Assembly (NCBI RefSeq): GCF_010365285.1 | Contig: NZ_CP048286.1 | Span: forward strand, 1,507,001-1,571,000 | Direction of reading: 5' to 3' | Length of the DNA stretch: 64,000 nucleotides | From: Paenibacillus rhizovicinus | Lineage (GTDB): Bacteria > Bacillota > Bacilli > Paenibacillales > Paenibacillaceae | Shown: positions 26,444 to 35,747 of the stretch, piece after piece | How positions within the stretch are numbered: position 1 is the first letter of the stretch | How the letters are laid out: every line of letters starts with the position of its first letter | Program-made: the position numbers and the translations under genes | The notes under the pieces: generated by a model | Told to the model about the DNA's origin: nothing | Seen by the model: the letters and a program-made list of their open reading frames with translations, nothing else | Databases searched by the model: none

Positions 26444-27013
26444 TCAATACACTTTCTTCGTATCGCGATCCGCCTTAATGATTTCGACCGCTTCCTTGAA
26501 CCGCATCGCATGGACGATCTCCCGTTCCCGCAGAAACTTCAAGCCGTCCTGCAGATCAACGTCGTCCGTCATGTCGATGATCCATTGGTACGTCGTGCGC
26601 GCCTTCTCCTCTGCCGCGATATCCTCGTACAGATCGGCGAGCGGGTCCCCCTTCGCCTGGATGTACGCCGCTGACCAGGGAACGCCCGATGCATTGTTGT
26701 AGAACAATGCATTGTCATGGATGACATAATTGTCACCAAGGCCCGCCGCTTCCATCTGCTGTGGCGTCGCGTCCTTGGTCAGCTTGTAAATCATCGTCGC
26801 GATCATTTCCAAATGCGCCAATTCCTCGGTCCCGATATCGGTAAGCAGCCCGACGACCTTATCCGGAATGCTGTACCGCTGATTTAGATAACGAAGCGCC
26901 GCCGACAGCTCGCCATCCGCGCCGCCGTACTGCTCCACCAAGTATCTAGCTACCCGAGGGTCGCATTTGCTGACGCGCACGGGATACTGGAGCTTCTTCT
27001 CGTAAATCCACAC
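26444..27013 (-). CDS. cotJC: Spore coat protein CotJC (manganese catalase family)
   Basis: 189-aa ferritin-like protein. Motif DIGTEELAHLEMIATMIYKL supplies the metal-binding Glu and His, and a second helix pair is DIAAEEKARTTYQWIIDMT. The start MWIYEKKLQYPVRVS and the length match Bacillus CotJC, a coat-linked manganese-catalase homologue. AAGGAGGTGG lies before the ATG. It is third of cotJA-JB-JC, which in Bacillus is transcribed by sigma-E. Confidence 0.95.
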   Translation of the reverse strand: MWIYEKKLQYPVRVSKCDPRVARYLVEQYGGADGELSAALRYLNQRYSIPDKVVGLLTDIGTEELAHLEMIATMIYKLTKDATPQQMEAAGLGDNYVIHDNALFYNNASGVPWSAAYIQAKGDPLADLYEDIAAEEKARTTYQWIIDMTDDVDLQDGLKFLREREIVHAMRFKEAVEIIKADRDTKKVY

Positions 27014-27040
27014 GAGCGTTCCACCTCCTTCGGCTGTTCG

Positions 27041-27304
27041 TTACACCTGCCAAGGCCATGGCGTTTCAATCCACTGCCAAGGGTACTTGGAGAAGCTGTG
27101 ACCGAATTGCATCAGCGGACCGTATTGCATTTCGAACTGCTGGGCGCAATGCTTGCGCTGCTGGGCCAGCTGATTGAACTGCTGGAGCGCCTGAAGGTCA
27201 TTCGGGTGCGTATCCAGATAGAGCGTCAGCTCGACAAGTCCAAAATCAAGCTGCTGCAGCTCCAGCAATTTGCTGTAATACTGTTCATCCAGCTGATTAT
27301 TCAC
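27041..27304 (-). CDS. cotJB: Spore coat protein CotJB
   Basis: 87-aa protein, about the Bacillus length. It contains LLELQQLDFGLVELTLYLDT and ends WQWIETPWPWQV, the Trp/Pro-rich CotJB terminus. The start is the GTG at 27304, nine bases after GGAGG; it overlaps the end of cotJA, so the two are coupled. The longer upstream frame is only the shadow of cotJA. It is needed together with CotJA and CotJC for coat assembly in Bacillus. Confidence 0.92.
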   Translation of the reverse strand: MNNQLDEQYYSKLLELQQLDFGLVELTLYLDTHPNDLQALQQFNQLAQQRKHCAQQFEMQYGPLMQFGHSFSKYPWQWIETPWPWQV

Positions 27305-27533
27305 CCGATCCGGCCTCCCTCGGCGTGCATTTCGATTCATAAGGACCGTATAACGCTGGCCAGAGCGTGCCCAGCTTAAGCGCGTCGGCAAGAGAGAACT
27401 GCGGCAGATTCATCGGTTGAAACGGTATATATTGGTTCGGCGGAACGTAATAGGTCTTCACGTATTTAGGCGGACATGGGTCAAACGGACCAACAAAGGG
27501 ATACCAGTCGCGCGTCGGTTTTACTGCATTCAA
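27297..27533 (-). CDS. cotJA: Spore coat associated protein CotJA
   Basis: 78-aa protein beginning MNAVKPTRDWYPFVGPFDPC and continuing with YVPPNQYIPFQPMNLPQF, the Pro/Tyr-rich CotJA pattern. The start is a TTG at 27533, eight bases behind a strong AAGGAGGGG; no ATG or GTG fits the site. It is first of cotJABC. I found no good sigma-E promoter in the 130 bases upstream. Confidence 0.92.
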   Translation of the reverse strand: MNAVKPTRDWYPFVGPFDPCPPKYVKTYYVPPNQYIPFQPMNLPQFSLADALKLGTLWPALYGPYESKCTPREAGSGE

Positions 27534-27667
27534 CTTTGTTCCCCTCCTTCGGATGTATTGTCGCTGCCTTCCGATTCCACTCCTATACATATGTCGGCGG
27601 CTGGGCGAATTTGCTTGGCCATGCAATATTTCGTCATTTCCCGGGTAATGAAGACCAACGACCAACG

Positions 27668-27697
27668 AAGAGCCCATGTCCTAAGACATGGGCTCTT
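27668..27697 (-). terminator. Stem-loop between the CNNM/HlyC gene and cotJA
   Basis: AAGAGCCCATGTC (27668-27680) and GACATGGGCTCTT (27685-27697) form a perfect 13-bp stem with a CTAA loop. It is downstream of the minus-strand hemolysin-like gene. The trailing sequence is only moderately T-rich. Confidence 0.65.
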
Positions 27698-27734
27698 CTG
27701 GAAAAGCATGAAACTTGCCTAACTTTATTCAACG

Positions 27735-29081
27735 TTATTCGCCTAAACCGGACTGTTCGACCAGTTCTTCCTCGGGCTGGCTGCGAAATATGAATACACG
27801 CAGCACGCGCAGCGGTTCGCTCTCCGCTACCTCGAAAACATAACCGTCAAACTCGATTTTTTTGCCTTTCTCCGGATTGCCTTCCAGCTTGGAGAAGAGC
27901 CAGCCGCCGATCGTATCGACATCGTCATCCTCGATTTCCAAATTGAACATATCGTTGATCTCTTCGATCAGCATCCGTCCTTCGACGGAGGTGACGTCGC
28001 CCTTCACGATGATATCCGGCTGTTCCGTGTCGAATTCATCATGGATTTCCCCGACGATTTCCTCGAGAATGAGCTCCGTCGTCAGCATGCCGGCCGTCCC
28101 GCCGTATTCGTCTACGACGATTGCCAGCTGCGAATGTTTGCGCTGCATCAGCTTGAGCACGTGACTGATTTCCATCGATTCGGGCACGTTCAGAATCGGG
28201 CGCAGAAATTTATTCACGCGATGTTCTTCATCCGGATCGGCGGTCAGCAGATCGGTAATATGTACGAATCCGATCAATTCATCCTTGTCCTCGACGCATA
28301 CGGGATAACGCGTATGTTTGGTGGCATACACGATTTTCATGTTCTCTTCGAACGACAAGTTGGCATACAAGCAGTCCATGTCCGTCCGCGGAAGCATGAC
28401 TTCCCTTGCCAGCCGGTCGGAAAATTCAAAGATGTTATCGAACAGCGTCATCTCGTCTTTGTCGATCACGCCGCTCTTCGCGCTCTGGTCCATCAGGATC
28501 CGGATTTCTTCCTCCGTATGAACCGAATCGTGCTCGCTGGCCGGCTCAACCCCGAAGGTGCGCAGCAATCGATTGGCCGAACCGTTCAGCAGCCAAATCG
28601 CCGGAAGGAAGATGCGGTAAAAGTACAGGAGCGGCATGGATGCCCATAGCGACGTGCTTTCGGATTTTTGAATGGCCAGCGTTTTCGGCGCCAGCTCTCC
28701 GAGCACGATATGAAGGAACGTAATGGTCAAAAATCCGATTACGACCGAAACGGTGTGCATGACCGTTCCATCTCCGAGTCCGAGCAAATGGAACAGCGGT
28801 TCCACGATCAAATCCGAGACGGCAGGTTCCCCTACCCAACCGAGTCCGAGCGAGGCAAGCGTAATACCGAGCTGTGTCGCAGACAAATACGCGTCCAATT
28901 TACTATTGACTTTGATTGCGTACTTGGCACGCGTATTGCCTTCATTAGCCAGTTGGGTCAAGCGCGACTGCCTTACTTTCACGAGCGAAAATTCAGCGGC
29001 GACGAAGAAACCGTTTAACAATACCAATAAGATGACAATGCCTAGATTCCAGAAAATCTTTCCGAATTCGAAGTCGTGCAA
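27735..29081 (-). CDS. CNNM / HlyC-CorC family membrane protein
   Basis: 448-aa protein with the standard layout. DUF21/CNNM membrane domain over residues 1-190 (VILLVLLNGFFVAAEFSLVKVR, LGITLASLGLGWVGEP). Two CBS motifs over about 210-335 (TDMDCLYANLS, ARYPVCVEDKDELIGFVHITDL, LAIVVDEYGGTAGMLTTE). A C-terminal CorC_HlyC domain (NDMFNLEIEDDDVDTIGGWL). Homologues move or sense Mg2+; the old hemolysin name is historical. The start is TTG at 29081, about 12 bases after GAGGAG, so the exact N-terminus is uncertain. Confidence 0.92.
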   Translation of the reverse strand: MHDFEFGKIFWNLGIVILLVLLNGFFVAAEFSLVKVRQSRLTQLANEGNTRAKYAIKVNSKLDAYLSATQLGITLASLGLGWVGEPAVSDLIVEPLFHLLGLGDGTVMHTVSVVIGFLTITFLHIVLGELAPKTLAIQKSESTSLWASMPLLYFYRIFLPAIWLLNGSANRLLRTFGVEPASEHDSVHTEEEIRILMDQSAKSGVIDKDEMTLFDNIFEFSDRLAREVMLPRTDMDCLYANLSFEENMKIVYATKHTRYPVCVEDKDELIGFVHITDLLTADPDEEHRVNKFLRPILNVPESMEISHVLKLMQRKHSQLAIVVDEYGGTAGMLTTELILEEIVGEIHDEFDTEQPDIIVKGDVTSVEGRMLIEEINDMFNLEIEDDDVDTIGGWLFSKLEGNPEKGKKIEFDGYVFEVAESEPLRVLRVFIFRSQPEEELVEQSGLGE

Positions 29082-29143
29082 AGGAAGATCCCGCTCCTCT
29101 CAGACGGCGTTTCAGCCGCTTTTCTCTCTGTGGTTAAGCCGAC

Positions 29144-30259
29144 TTACAATACGGCCTGGCGCGTACCGAAATCCACATCCGGGTAGTACATGTCTTTCAC
29201 GAGCAAATTCGGACCGCAGCAAGCGGCGGCAGGGCAATGACAGTCTACGCTCTTCGCGAGCGGGTGGGAGAGCCACCGATCGAACAGGTCGTCCAGACGG
29301 TTGCTTCGGATATTGCCGAAAGCCGGCACGTCGGAGAAATCCGTAACGAACACGTCCCCCGTGAATAAATTCACGTTCAGCCGGTTGCGGCCGTCCGGAT
29401 CGTTGCGGACCGTGACGAGCGGTTCGTTCGCGAGCCGCTTCAGCAGCGCACGGTCTGCGGCGTCGTCGCTGCAGCCGTAGAACGGCAGCGTACCGAAGAG
29501 CATCCACATGGAACGATCTCTGTGATCCAGCAAGTCAGTGACTGCATCGCGCATTTGAGCAGGCGTAATGACCGGCAGATCCGCAGCGAACGCGCTTGGA
29601 TACATGGGATGCACTTCGTGGCGACGGCATCCCATCTCGACGATCAGCCGATGGATGTCCGGCATTTTGCGATGGGTCCGGAAATTAATCATCGATTCCG
29701 CCGAAACGAATAAACCGCCTTCGCTGAGACGTCTCGCGTTATCCATCATCCGGTCGTACATGCGCGAGGCAACCGCCTTCGGCACCGGATGGCCGCTCTT
29801 GGCGAAACCGATCTCATGGAAGTCATCCGCGGAGGTGTAATTGAATGAAATATGCATGACGTCCAGGAAAGGTGCAATCGCCTCATACCGGCTGTAGTCG
29901 AGCGTAATATTGGAATTGATTTGGGAGAATACCCCGCGGCTTCTCGCGTACTGCAGCAGCGGAATCATGTATTCCTTCACGGTGCGCTCCGAGAAGGTCG
30001 GTTCTCCCCCGGTGATGCTGATCGTCCGCAGATCTTCGATTTCATCCAGCCTGCGCAGCATCATGTCGAGCGGCAGCTTCGAAGGCTCCGCCAGCACGAG
30101 CGTATCGCCGACCGCGCAGTGTTCGCAGCGCATATTGCATAGGTTGGACAGCGTCATTTCCACGCTTGTCAACCGGTGACGCCCGTGACGGCGCAGCGAG
30201 AATAGCGGGTCCCACGGGTCATCCGCGGGGGTAAACGGTAAAGGTATGGCATTCAACAT
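29144..30259 (-). CDS. yfkAB: Radical SAM / CxCxxxxC motif protein YfkAB
   Basis: 371-aa radical SAM enzyme. The [4Fe-4S]-SAM motif is CNMRCEHC, followed by ISITGGEPTFSE. The C-terminus carries the family-defining cysteine cluster CHCPAAACCG. The protein is intact, in one frame. YfkAB is widespread in Bacillales and its reaction is unknown. It has no clear operon partners: the CNNM gene follows after about 60 bases and the HD-GYP gene is 190 bases upstream. AGGTG lies nine bases before the ATG. Confidence 0.9.
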   Translation of the reverse strand: MLNAIPLPFTPADDPWDPLFSLRRHGRHRLTSVEMTLSNLCNMRCEHCAVGDTLVLAEPSKLPLDMMLRRLDEIEDLRTISITGGEPTFSERTVKEYMIPLLQYARSRGVFSQINSNITLDYSRYEAIAPFLDVMHISFNYTSADDFHEIGFAKSGHPVPKAVASRMYDRMMDNARRLSEGGLFVSAESMINFRTHRKMPDIHRLIVEMGCRRHEVHPMYPSAFAADLPVITPAQMRDAVTDLLDHRDRSMWMLFGTLPFYGCSDDAADRALLKRLANEPLVTVRNDPDGRNRLNVNLFTGDVFVTDFSDVPAFGNIRSNRLDDLFDRWLSHPLAKSVDCHCPAAACCGPNLLVKDMYYPDVDFGTRQAVL

Positions 30260-30394
30260 GTATTCAGCACCTGACTTTTCTTAATTACGTGACATTCTAC
30301 TTTTCTTTTATCCTATTGTAATGTCCAAGGGCGATTGATGCAAACCGTCCCCGCGTCGAAAACCGCCATCGCAGCTCTTGCCGCGACATAAGAA

Positions 30395-30415
30395 AAGGAG
30401 CCGGCTCGGCTCCTT
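30395..30415 (-). terminator. Terminator of the first HD-GYP gene
   Basis: On the minus strand AAGGAGCCG-AGC-CGGCTCCTT followed by TTCTTATG. It lies 36 bases after the HD-GYP stop. Confidence 0.8.
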
Positions 30416-30451
30416 CGGTGTCTTATTAGGCTGTCAGCCGGGTCTCTGCGG

Positions 30452-31567
30452 TCAAGAGCTCGCCGCTTCGGGCATCGATGCTTGTTCATTGACGCTCACG
30501 ATCATGGTCGTCAGTTTCGTCGATAAATCCACTTCGTACGGCGCCTTCAGCTCTTCGCCATACTCGTCGCTCAGCACCCGAACGACGGGACGATGCGGAC
30601 AGGACGAGTTGATATCCACGACAACGCCGCTTTCGCCGGAAGAAAGCCGGACTTCGATGCCAAGCGGATAGATGGCGACTTTGTCCCGGAAAAGCTGCAG
30701 CATGCGCTGCTCGTATAGCGTACCTGTTCCTGCATATAGCGATTCCACGGCTTCATGCGGAAGCAGCGGATTGCGGTACACGCGCGTTGTCGTCATAGCG
30801 TCGTACGAATCGACGATGCCAATCCATTTCGCGTATTCGTGAATCTCGTTGCCTTTGATGCCGCGCGGATAGCCGCTGCCATCCAGCCGTTCGTGATGCT
30901 GGTAAGCGCAATGCGCGGCGAGCAGCGGAATATTCGGTTCGTCCTTGAGCAGGTAGTAGCCCCGCTCGGCATGGCGCTTCATTTCCTCGTATTCCTCGCG
31001 CGTTAAACCCGAATGCTTCTTCAAAATATGAACGCTGATCTGCGTCTTGCCGATATCGTGCAGCACCGCGCCGAGACCGAGCGTCATTAGCTCGTCCCGG
31101 GTATAGCCGTTGGCGATGCCGAGCACGGTCGTATAGACCGACACATTAAGCGAATGATTGAATAAATAGTTGTCGACGATACCCATATTCATCAGCATGA
31201 CCATGGCATCCTTCTGCCCGGTCAGGTCATCGATGACCATACCCATGATTTGTCGAAACGATTTACCGATATAGGGATACGTTACCCCGCTTTTACGGTT
31301 CGGCCTGTCCATCAAGTCACGGAAGTTCGTACGAATCTCGGAGAGCGCACGATGTCTCGTTTCTTCGCTGATGAGATCGGGCACGACCAAATCGGCCGTT
31401 CGGGGATCTTGGATATATACATAATGAATGCCGCAATCATATAAGCGAGAAATCAGCTTTTGATTAAGTTCAACGTCCGCGCCAAGTAACACGAGGCCTT
31501 CCTCGGAATAAATTTTCTTCGCGAGCCTCATGCCTGGCTGGCACATTTGAATGGGCAATAATCGCAT
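30452..31567 (-). CDS. HD-GYP domain phosphodiesterase (1)
   Basis: 371-aa protein, probable cyclic-di-GMP phosphodiesterase. The HD motif is VLHDIGKTQIS, then CAYQHHERLDGSGYPRG with an intact GYP triad, and DSYDAMTTTRVYR. N-terminal about 110 residues lack a known sensor; C-terminal about 60 residues form a small beta domain (LSSGESGVVVDINSS). No response-regulator receiver domain is visible. The start is the ATG at 31567 behind GGAG; the six upstream codons are inside the ribosome binding region. A related gene lies at 36644. Confidence 0.9.
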   Translation of the reverse strand: MRLLPIQMCQPGMRLAKKIYSEEGLVLLGADVELNQKLISRLYDCGIHYVYIQDPRTADLVVPDLISEETRHRALSEIRTNFRDLMDRPNRKSGVTYPYIGKSFRQIMGMVIDDLTGQKDAMVMLMNMGIVDNYLFNHSLNVSVYTTVLGIANGYTRDELMTLGLGAVLHDIGKTQISVHILKKHSGLTREEYEEMKRHAERGYYLLKDEPNIPLLAAHCAYQHHERLDGSGYPRGIKGNEIHEYAKWIGIVDSYDAMTTTRVYRNPLLPHEAVESLYAGTGTLYEQRMLQLFRDKVAIYPLGIEVRLSSGESGVVVDINSSCPHRPVVRVLSDEYGEELKAPYEVDLSTKLTTMIVSVNEQASMPEAASS

Positions 31568-31714
31568 ACGATCGACTCCTGCCATGCTTCTATTTTCCTA
31601 CTGCGGCCCAAATTGCAACCTCGTAATGTTAATGTAAGGGATTTATAGGAAAAGAGCAAGAACAGATTCGTCAATTGTCGACAATATCTTCTAAATACCT
31701 TCACCATTCAACTT

Positions 31715-32566
31715 TTATCTCATGATGAAGATCCAGAACAGCGCTGCCAGAATAAACCGGTAGATCGCGAAATGCGTCAGCTTCACTTTCTGAATAAAAC
31801 GCAGGAACAGGATGATGACAAGCCACGCCACGACGAACGACACCAAGAACCCGACGATGAAGAACGACAGATTGTCGCCCGTGATGTATTTGTAGCTGTC
31901 CAGCATTTCGTAACCGGAGGCGACCACCATGATCGGAATCGCCATAAGGAACGAGAAATCCGCTGCCGCTTTATAACTGGTCCCCGTCAGCATTCCGCCT
32001 GCGATCGTAGAACCCGAGCGCGAGAATCCCGGCCAAAGCGATAAGCATTGCAGCAAGCCGATCGTGAACGCTTGGCGGTACGTAATATCGTCCATCGTTT
32101 CCGCCTTGACGCGGATACGGCCGGAATTGGACAGCTTCTCCGCCACGATCATATATATCCCGCCGACAACGAGCGAGAACAAGACGGGCGCCTGATTGAA
32201 GCCCTCGCCTTTAATCACGTCCTTCAGCGCGTAAGCAAGGAGCATCGCAGGCACGATGCCGAGCGCGACGTGAATCAGATTCAGCTTCTTGCGGGCGGAA
32301 GAGCGACCGCCGGGTCCGATCGCGCCAAGCGACTGCGGCTTGCGCGACAAACCGAACAAATCCGCGATCCGCCGCCGGTAAACGATCGCCATCGCCAGAA
32401 TCGCCGCCAATTGAATAATAATTTCGAACGTGACGATCGCCTGATCGTCCGAAGCAATGTCGAGCAGTTTATTCGTCAGAATCATATGTCCCGAAGAAGA
32501 TACGGGCAAGAACTCGGTCAAGCCTTCCACAATACCTAAAATAATCGCATGAATAATGTCTCCCAT
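31715..32566 (-). CDS. uppP: Undecaprenyl-diphosphatase
   Basis: 283-aa integral membrane enzyme (BacA family) that dephosphorylates undecaprenyl pyrophosphate for reuse in cell wall synthesis; overexpression gives bacitracin resistance in other bacteria. The catalytic motifs EGLTEFLPVSSSGHMIL and WPGFSRSGSTIAGGML are intact, and about seven hydrophobic segments follow. The start is the ATG at 32566, directly behind AGGAGGTTCC, five codons inside the longest frame. Confidence 0.95.
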   Translation of the reverse strand: MGDIIHAIILGIVEGLTEFLPVSSSGHMILTNKLLDIASDDQAIVTFEIIIQLAAILAMAIVYRRRIADLFGLSRKPQSLGAIGPGGRSSARKKLNLIHVALGIVPAMLLAYALKDVIKGEGFNQAPVLFSLVVGGIYMIVAEKLSNSGRIRVKAETMDDITYRQAFTIGLLQCLSLWPGFSRSGSTIAGGMLTGTSYKAAADFSFLMAIPIMVVASGYEMLDSYKYITGDNLSFFIVGFLVSFVVAWLVIILFLRFIQKVKLTHFAIYRFILAALFWIFIMR

Positions 32567-32669
32567 TGGAACCTCCTGCATTTAACTTGCATTTAACTTA
32601 CAAATCATGGACGCCTCGCATACGAGCAGACGACCCGTAACTGACTTTCCTCTCGCCTTCGCGGCTAGC

Positions 32670-34112
32670 CTAATCGGAGGTCCAGCGCGGACGGAAGCTG
32701 TCGGCGACCGCCTTGGAGCTGCAAAGCTCGCGCTCCAGCACATTGCGGATAAACTCCGGCAGATAATAGGTGAACGCCGTGCCGTTCTTGATTCTCTCAT
32801 AGCCGACGCCAAACGTAAACATGTCGATCGTCCCAACCGAATAGCTCCGGTCATCCCTAAGTTCCAGCCCGTTCACAGTCAAGGAGACGATTCGGGCATA
32901 CGGCGGCAGTTCGGGATCGTACCGGATCTCCAGACCGTCCACCGCCAACGTTCCGAGCACGGAACCGCGAAAGCCGAAGCCGCGAATCGGCTTGTCGATG
33001 AATTCGCGCAGCAGCGACTCCTCCAGGCTGCGTCGGATATCGCTGCCGGACAGCTGCATCCGGCAAGGATTGATCGGCGACGGACAGAGCGCGTGCAGAT
33101 CGCCGGCCGTAACTTCGCCGGACGCGAGCCCGCCGAGCAGCTGCCCCGCGTTCACGAGTCCGATTTCGGAGCCCGTCCAGCGGCGCAAGCCCGCAGCCAA
33201 TAAATTGCCCAGCGGCGAATCTTGCTCTATTCGAGCGGGAAGCGGTTCGTCCAGCACCGCGATGACGCGGCCCAAGCGATGCCTGCTAGCTGCCAGAGAC
33301 TCTTCTATGATGACGCTGGCTTGCAGCTCTTCGGCATAGGCGGCCAGCGGAATAACTTCGACCTGAATGGATCGACGGCCCGTTCCGGCGTTGACTCGAA
33401 TATCCACGCGGCCGACGTACTCGCCGAATTTCCCGGTCGCGCAAACATACGTATCTCCGATGATCTCCGGCTCTTCGAGCAGATGATGGGTATGGCCGCC
33501 CAATACGAGGTCGATGCCCGGAATCGATTCCGCCATTTGGCGGTCGAGCCTCAATCCGAGATGCGACATGACGATGACGATATCCGCTTGCTGCCGAATG
33601 CGCGAGGTTTGCTCCGCAACCGCTTCAAGCGGATCGGTCGCCTCCCATCCAAGCAGCGTATAAAACTCGGCGAAAGCCGCCGTCACGCCGACGATGCCAA
33701 ACCGGAGACCGGCTTTCTCGACGATCGTATACGGCAGCATCCAGGATGGACGCGTTCCATCCGCGGTCCGGCACAGGTTCGCGCACACCACCGGAAACTT
33801 CGCTCGTTCGCCGAATGCCGCGTCCAGCTGCTCCGGCGTAAAGGTCAAGCCTTCATTATTGCCAAGCGTTACGGCGTCGTAGCCAGCCGCGTTGAGCAAT
33901 TCAATATTGACCATCCCGTCGCTCGCTTCCGTCTCTACCCGCATCCGGTCCATATGATCGCCGATATCCAAGGTCAACACATGATCGTTACCGTAAGTTT
34001 GCCGGGCTTCATCGATATAAGCCGCCATTTTGGCCGCCTGCTCCAGCCTGCTGTGAATATCGTTGCTGTGAAGCAGCACGACATGGGCTCCATCCATTGC
34101 CATATCCTTCAT
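32670..34112 (-). CDS. yunD: YunD-like bifunctional metallophosphatase / 5'-nucleotidase
   Basis: 480-aa protein. N-terminal calcineurin-like metallophosphatase: VVLLHSNDIHSRLE, LDIGDHMDR, VTLGNNEGLTF, IVMSHLGLRLD and GGHTHHLLEEPE, all metal ligands present. The C-terminal 5'-nucleotidase substrate domain begins near residue 300 (GNLLAAGLRRWTGSEIGLVNAG). No signal peptide, so it should be cytoplasmic, as predicted for Bacillus YunD. The start is the ATG at 34112 behind TTGGAGG. A yunC homologue, next to yunD in Bacillus, is 12 kb away here. Confidence 0.9.
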   Translation of the reverse strand: MKDMAMDGAHVVLLHSNDIHSRLEQAAKMAAYIDEARQTYGNDHVLTLDIGDHMDRMRVETEASDGMVNIELLNAAGYDAVTLGNNEGLTFTPEQLDAAFGERAKFPVVCANLCRTADGTRPSWMLPYTIVEKAGLRFGIVGVTAAFAEFYTLLGWEATDPLEAVAEQTSRIRQQADIVIVMSHLGLRLDRQMAESIPGIDLVLGGHTHHLLEEPEIIGDTYVCATGKFGEYVGRVDIRVNAGTGRRSIQVEVIPLAAYAEELQASVIIEESLAASRHRLGRVIAVLDEPLPARIEQDSPLGNLLAAGLRRWTGSEIGLVNAGQLLGGLASGEVTAGDLHALCPSPINPCRMQLSGSDIRRSLEESLLREFIDKPIRGFGFRGSVLGTLAVDGLEIRYDPELPPYARIVSLTVNGLELRDDRSYSVGTIDMFTFGVGYERIKNGTAFTYYLPEFIRNVLERELCSSKAVADSFRPRWTSD

Positions 34113-34135
34113 GCTTGCCTCCAATTTTCGGCGGT

Positions 34136-34606
34136 TCAACGTTTATTGCGCATCTCATCCGCCGAGAAAGTCTGCTTGAATCCGTACGATACTTCTCCGC
34201 GTCTCTCTTCGTCCTGCAGAAACCGGCAGGCGACGACGCTTTTGACATTCAAGCATGCGCTGGAACCGTTCGGCACGTAAAGCCGAATCGGCCCGCCCTT
34301 TGGCAGGCGCTCCCCGTTAATTGCAAAAGAAATCGCCGCGTCCGCCAGCTGCTCCCATGGTATCAGCGCTTCGAACGCATCCACGGCCTCAACCTTCAAA
34401 TGCGTCGGCAGCGGCGCTTCCGAAGCGATTCCCTGCTGCTTCCGCCAACCGACAAACCAATCGCCGAAATCCACGGCCTCGCCCGCCCCGCCCGCAATGC
34501 GTTCGGTTAACGGAAAAACACGGCCCGCCAAGCGAGCCATGTCCTCCGGCGTCGTAGCGGCCGGCTGTCCTTCGACATCATAGATCGTAATGTACTGCTG
34601 GGACAT
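34136..34606 (-). CDS. Small protein resembling part of the sulfite-oxidase-type molybdopterin domain
   Basis: 156-aa protein. Residues about 85-140 (EALIPWEQLADAAISFAING, then PIRLYVPNGSSACLNVKSVV) align by eye with the C-terminal part of the molybdopterin-binding domain of sulfite-oxidase family enzymes. Typical members read ...LaYemNGepL...PlRlvvPg...vKwl. The N-terminal cofactor-binding half is not evident, so it may not bind molybdenum. It is directly downstream of moaA, which supports a link to molybdopterin. The start at 34606 follows GGAGAGGTAG. Function unknown. Confidence 0.6.
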   Translation of the reverse strand: MSQQYITIYDVEGQPAATTPEDMARLAGRVFPLTERIAGGAGEAVDFGDWFVGWRKQQGIASEAPLPTHLKVEAVDAFEALIPWEQLADAAISFAINGERLPKGGPIRLYVPNGSSACLNVKSVVACRFLQDEERRGEVSYGFKQTFSADEMRNKR

Positions 34607-34635
34607 CTCTACTACCTCTCCATTCGCCGGCATCG

Positions 34636-35637
34636 TCATCCGCCGATTTGAGACATGCGGCGCGCAGTCGGCTCATGCGATAACGATTCGTCCGCCAGCT
34701 TCGCCGCCATCTCATGATTCTTCGGCTTCATATTCATCGCCCGCATAAATATGCTCTCCAGCGCAGCCGGACTGCCGAGCGCCGGCTTGACGTTCAGCTC
34801 ATCCACCCAGTACAGGCATGGCTGCAAGTTGCCGTCTGCCGTCAACCGCAGCCGATTACACCGCGAGCAAAATTGGTCGCTGATCGGGTGGATCAGTCCA
34901 AACGTGCCTGTCCCGCCTTTAATTCGATAATCATCAGACGGTCCGTTGCCGAGCAGGCCCTTCATAGGTTCCACTTCCAGCTTATTCTGCTCCGCGATTT
35001 CCAAGACCCGCGACAACGGCAAATAATGGTTCCGCCAATTCTCGTCCGCATGGCCGATCGGCATATATTCTATAAAACGAACGTGCAGCGGCTGCTTGAA
35101 AGCCATCTCCAGAAATGCGGCGATTTCGTCTTCGTTGACGCCTTTCAATAACACGCAGTTCAGCTTAATCGGCGCAAAACCAGCGGTCGCCGCCGCTTCG
35201 ATCCCCTGCAGTACGCGCTGCAAATCCCCGCGCCGCGCAATAAACCGAAACCGGGCAGGATCGAGCGTGTCCAGGCTGATATTGACTCGATTAAGCCCCG
35301 CTGCCCGCAACTCCTCCGCATGCTCCGCGAGCAAAACGCCATTCGTCGTCATTGCGATGTCCCGGATGCCCGGAATAGCTGCAAGCTCCCGTATCAACCC
35401 GGGCAATCCCGGCCTGACAAGCGGCTCGCCTCCGGTTATCCGAAGCTTTGTAATACCCAGGTCTGCGCCCGTGCGCACGACCTCCGCGATTTGATCGTAG
35501 CTGAGCAAATTTTCGGCCGGCTCGAATTTCACGCCTTCCTCCGGCATGCAATACAGACAGCGCAGATTGCACCGGTCAGTCACGGAAATGCGCAAGTAGT
35601 CGTGCACGCGTCCGAATCGATCCGTTAATGCTTGCAT
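34636..35637 (-). CDS. moaA: GTP 3',8-cyclase MoaA
   Basis: First step of molybdopterin synthesis: converts GTP to 3',8-cyclo-GTP using two [4Fe-4S] clusters. The 333-aa protein has the radical SAM motif CNLRCLYC and the C-terminal cluster motif CSRCNRLRLTADGNLQPCL. The end is not the canonical GG: it reads EPTARRMSQIGG, which keeps the terminal Gly-Gly needed for activity. The start is the ATG at 35637 behind AAAGGAG. It is divergent from the moaD-moaE fusion gene, sharing a 110-base promoter region. Confidence 0.96.
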   Translation of the reverse strand: MQALTDRFGRVHDYLRISVTDRCNLRCLYCMPEEGVKFEPAENLLSYDQIAEVVRTGADLGITKLRITGGEPLVRPGLPGLIRELAAIPGIRDIAMTTNGVLLAEHAEELRAAGLNRVNISLDTLDPARFRFIARRGDLQRVLQGIEAAATAGFAPIKLNCVLLKGVNEDEIAAFLEMAFKQPLHVRFIEYMPIGHADENWRNHYLPLSRVLEIAEQNKLEVEPMKGLLGNGPSDDYRIKGGTGTFGLIHPISDQFCSRCNRLRLTADGNLQPCLYWVDELNVKPALGSPAALESIFMRAMNMKPKNHEMAAKLADESLSHEPTARRMSQIGG

Positions 35638-35747
35638 GGCCCGTACTCCTTTACGTCTCATCCGTACCTGCCTCTAGCATAACATTTTTGGACCCATTAT
35701 GGTATGCTATGGAGACCATTAACATCGAAAACGAGAGGTTGGAAGAC

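Noticed and set aside
27534..27667. Sigma-E promoter for cotJ
   Set aside because: ACATATG and AATACATC words exist but at the wrong distance.
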